Below, one piece after another: positions 62,928 to 64,000 of a stretch of DNA of 64,000 bases. Source of the stretch: Nostoc sp. MG11. GTDB lineage: Bacteria > Cyanobacteriota > Cyanobacteriia > Cyanobacteriales > Nostocaceae. The DNA lies in assembly GCF_014904695.1 (NCBI RefSeq), contig NZ_JACXXN010000028.1, positions 1 to 64,000 of the forward strand, in the 5' to 3' direction. Numbering within the stretch: the first letter of the stretch is position 1; each line of letters begins with the position of its first letter. The translations under genes were made by a program, and so were the position numbers. A model generated the notes under the pieces. It was not told the origin of the DNA. It worked only from the letters and a program-made list of their open reading frames with translations, and did not search any database.

Positions 62928-64000
62928 GGGTATAACAACTTGTCTGGTGTAATTGGTAGGTCACGAATGCGTTTACCTGTGGCATGATAAACGGCGTTAG
63001 ATATGGCAGCGGCTACGCCAACAATTGGAAGTTCTCCAAGGCTTTTTGTTCCTAGAGTATTCACATAAGGATCGTGTTCTTCAACAAATTGCACTTCCAT
63101 ATTTGGTATATCTGCATGAACAGGAATCAGGTAATCTGAAAGGTTAGCATTAACTATTCTGCCCTGATTGGTATCCATTACTGTTTTTTCCATCAGCGCC
63201 ATGCCGATTCCCCAAGTAATCCCACCAATAACCTGACTTCGCGCTGTCTTGAAGTTGAGAATTCGCCCTGCACTATAAACGCCTACGCAACGTCTGACTT
63301 TGATTTCGCCTAATAATTCATCAACAGCAACTTCAACAAAGATTGCTCCAAAAGAGTGTTTGGCGTACTGTTTGCTCTCTGGGTTGGGTGCGGTTTCTTC
63401 TTTGGCTTCTATGCTTTCTAAACCGTGACGGCGCAGAATATCGGTGTAACTATCTCGCTTGCTGGGGTCTTGTTTTAAGAATATTTGCCCTAACTCTACT
63501 GTAATATTTTCTAATTGAGATTCATATAGAGGAGAATTGGGATCTGCGATCGCCATTTGAATCATCTTATCCCGTGCTGCACTGGCTGCTTTATGCACCG
63601 CCGGGGAAACACTAGCAACGGTGATTGAATTGCCTGCTATAGGAGCTTTGGGGTGATTGCTATCACCTAGTTCAAACTGCACCGACTGACTGGGTAAGCC
63701 TAATGCTTCAGCAGCGACTTGAGTCATCACTGTATAAGTACCCGTGCCAATGTCTTGCGTACCACTTTGGACTCGCACCTCTCCAGTGGCAAAAATTTCT
63801 ACCTTGACTGATGCGGGCCCGGCGTTGCTAGGAAATGTAGCACTCGCCATTCCCCAACCAATCAGGAAATGCCTCCTTTGGGGTTCGTCAGTCACCTGCG
63901 GAGGGAAACCCTCCTTCAGTGCTGGCTCATCATCGCGCATGGAGCGAGGAACTGGGTTGCGTTGTGACCAGCCAAAAATTTCTGCTCCTTGTTGGTAACA
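62924..64000 (-). CDS. Molybdenum hydroxylase large molybdopterin subunit, C-terminal part (PaoC/YagR-like)
   Basis: Partial: the frame is open to the window edge, 359 codons including the stop. FLIGWGMASATFPSNAGPASVKVEIFATGEVRVQSGTQDIG-type region, then QVAAEALGLPSQSVQFELGDS, NSITVASVSPAVHKAA, HSFGAIFVEVAVDELLGEIKVRRCVGVYSAG, and TLGTKSLGELPIVGVAAAISNAVYHATGKR with the GE catalytic Glu of this enzyme family. It would bind Mo-cofactor and substrate with the 2Fe-2S and FAD subunits. The usual partners lie at 51256-52777 in opposite orientation. The stop codon comes from MITE C. Confidence 0.93.
   Translation of the reverse strand, partial: CYQQGAEIFGWSQRNPVPRSMRDDEPALKEGFPPQVTDEPQRRHFLIGWGMASATFPSNAGPASVKVEIFATGEVRVQSGTQDIGTGTYTVMTQVAAEALGLPSQSVQFELGDSNHPKAPIAGNSITVASVSPAVHKAASAARDKMIQMAIADPNSPLYESQLENITVELGQIFLKQDPSKRDSYTDILRRHGLESIEAKEETAPNPESKQYAKHSFGAIFVEVAVDELLGEIKVRRCVGVYSAGRILNFKTARSQVIGGITWGIGMALMEKTVMDTNQGRIVNANLSDYLIPVHADIPNMEVQFVEEHDPYVNTLGTKSLGELPIVGVAAAISNAVYHATGKRIRDLPITPDKLLYP

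Overview
The window looks like chromosomal DNA of a filamentous, Nostoc/Anabaena-type cyanobacterium. Evidence: many HIP1 octamers (GCGATCGC), heptanucleotide short tandem repeats (TTTGTCA type), dispersed palindromes and MITE-like elements between genes, PEP-CTERM and CHAT/TPR proteins, and large multi-domain hybrid histidine kinases. No database search was possible; family names come from motifs read in the translations.

Layout. 0-5.3 kb: a two-gene membrane/metal-type operon on the minus strand, an M28 peptidase, an AraC remnant and a DUF1400-type alpha/beta hydrolase. 5.8-14 kb: a GAF-GAF-PAS hybrid kinase, a compact toxin-antitoxin pair, a dead ABC solute-binding gene, then a hybrid kinase overlapping a response regulator. 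14.2-17.1 kb: an ABC-2 exporter, a MarR regulator and a GC-rich O-methyltransferase that looks imported. 17.2-21.9 kb: murG, a secreted SnoaL-like protein, an SDR, a DUF1295-like membrane protein and a ZIP metal transporter. 22.4-29.1 kb: the bacterial RNA-repair pair pnkp-hen1, facing a membrane-anchored P-loop/TPR protein across a 21-bp tandem array. 29.2-37 kb: decayed toxin-antitoxin genes, a GT39-like glycosyltransferase, a GAF protein, a beta-propeller glycosidase-like protein, an FAD monooxygenase and proA. 37-41.4 kb: an M48 protease and an island of intact and broken toxin-antitoxin genes. 41.6-49.3 kb: aldehyde dehydrogenase, mazG, a DUF2227-like protein, tRNA-Val(TAC), a DNA methyltransferase fused to a PmeII-like nuclease, leuC and leuD. 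49.3-64 kb: VapC debris, a second FAD monooxygenase, two subunits of a molybdenum hydroxylase, an acyltransferase, a di-haem cytochrome, a PEP-CTERM protein, a secreted TPR-CHAT protein, and the large molybdopterin subunit of a hydroxylase in inverted orientation, running off the window end.

The most striking non-coding signal is three unrelated 21-bp-period arrays (26.6, 31.6 and 59.6 kb). Each has 8-10 units carrying internal inverted repeats and lies 40-100 bp upstream of a plus-strand gene. Several MITE-like families are also visible. One has TIR GGCRTTGCTGAA and 8-bp target duplications that can be read directly at three of its copies. Two other elements sit exactly on the stop codons of the genes they abut. 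The best system-level candidate is the pnkp-hen1 repair pair with the divergent NTPase-TPR gene.
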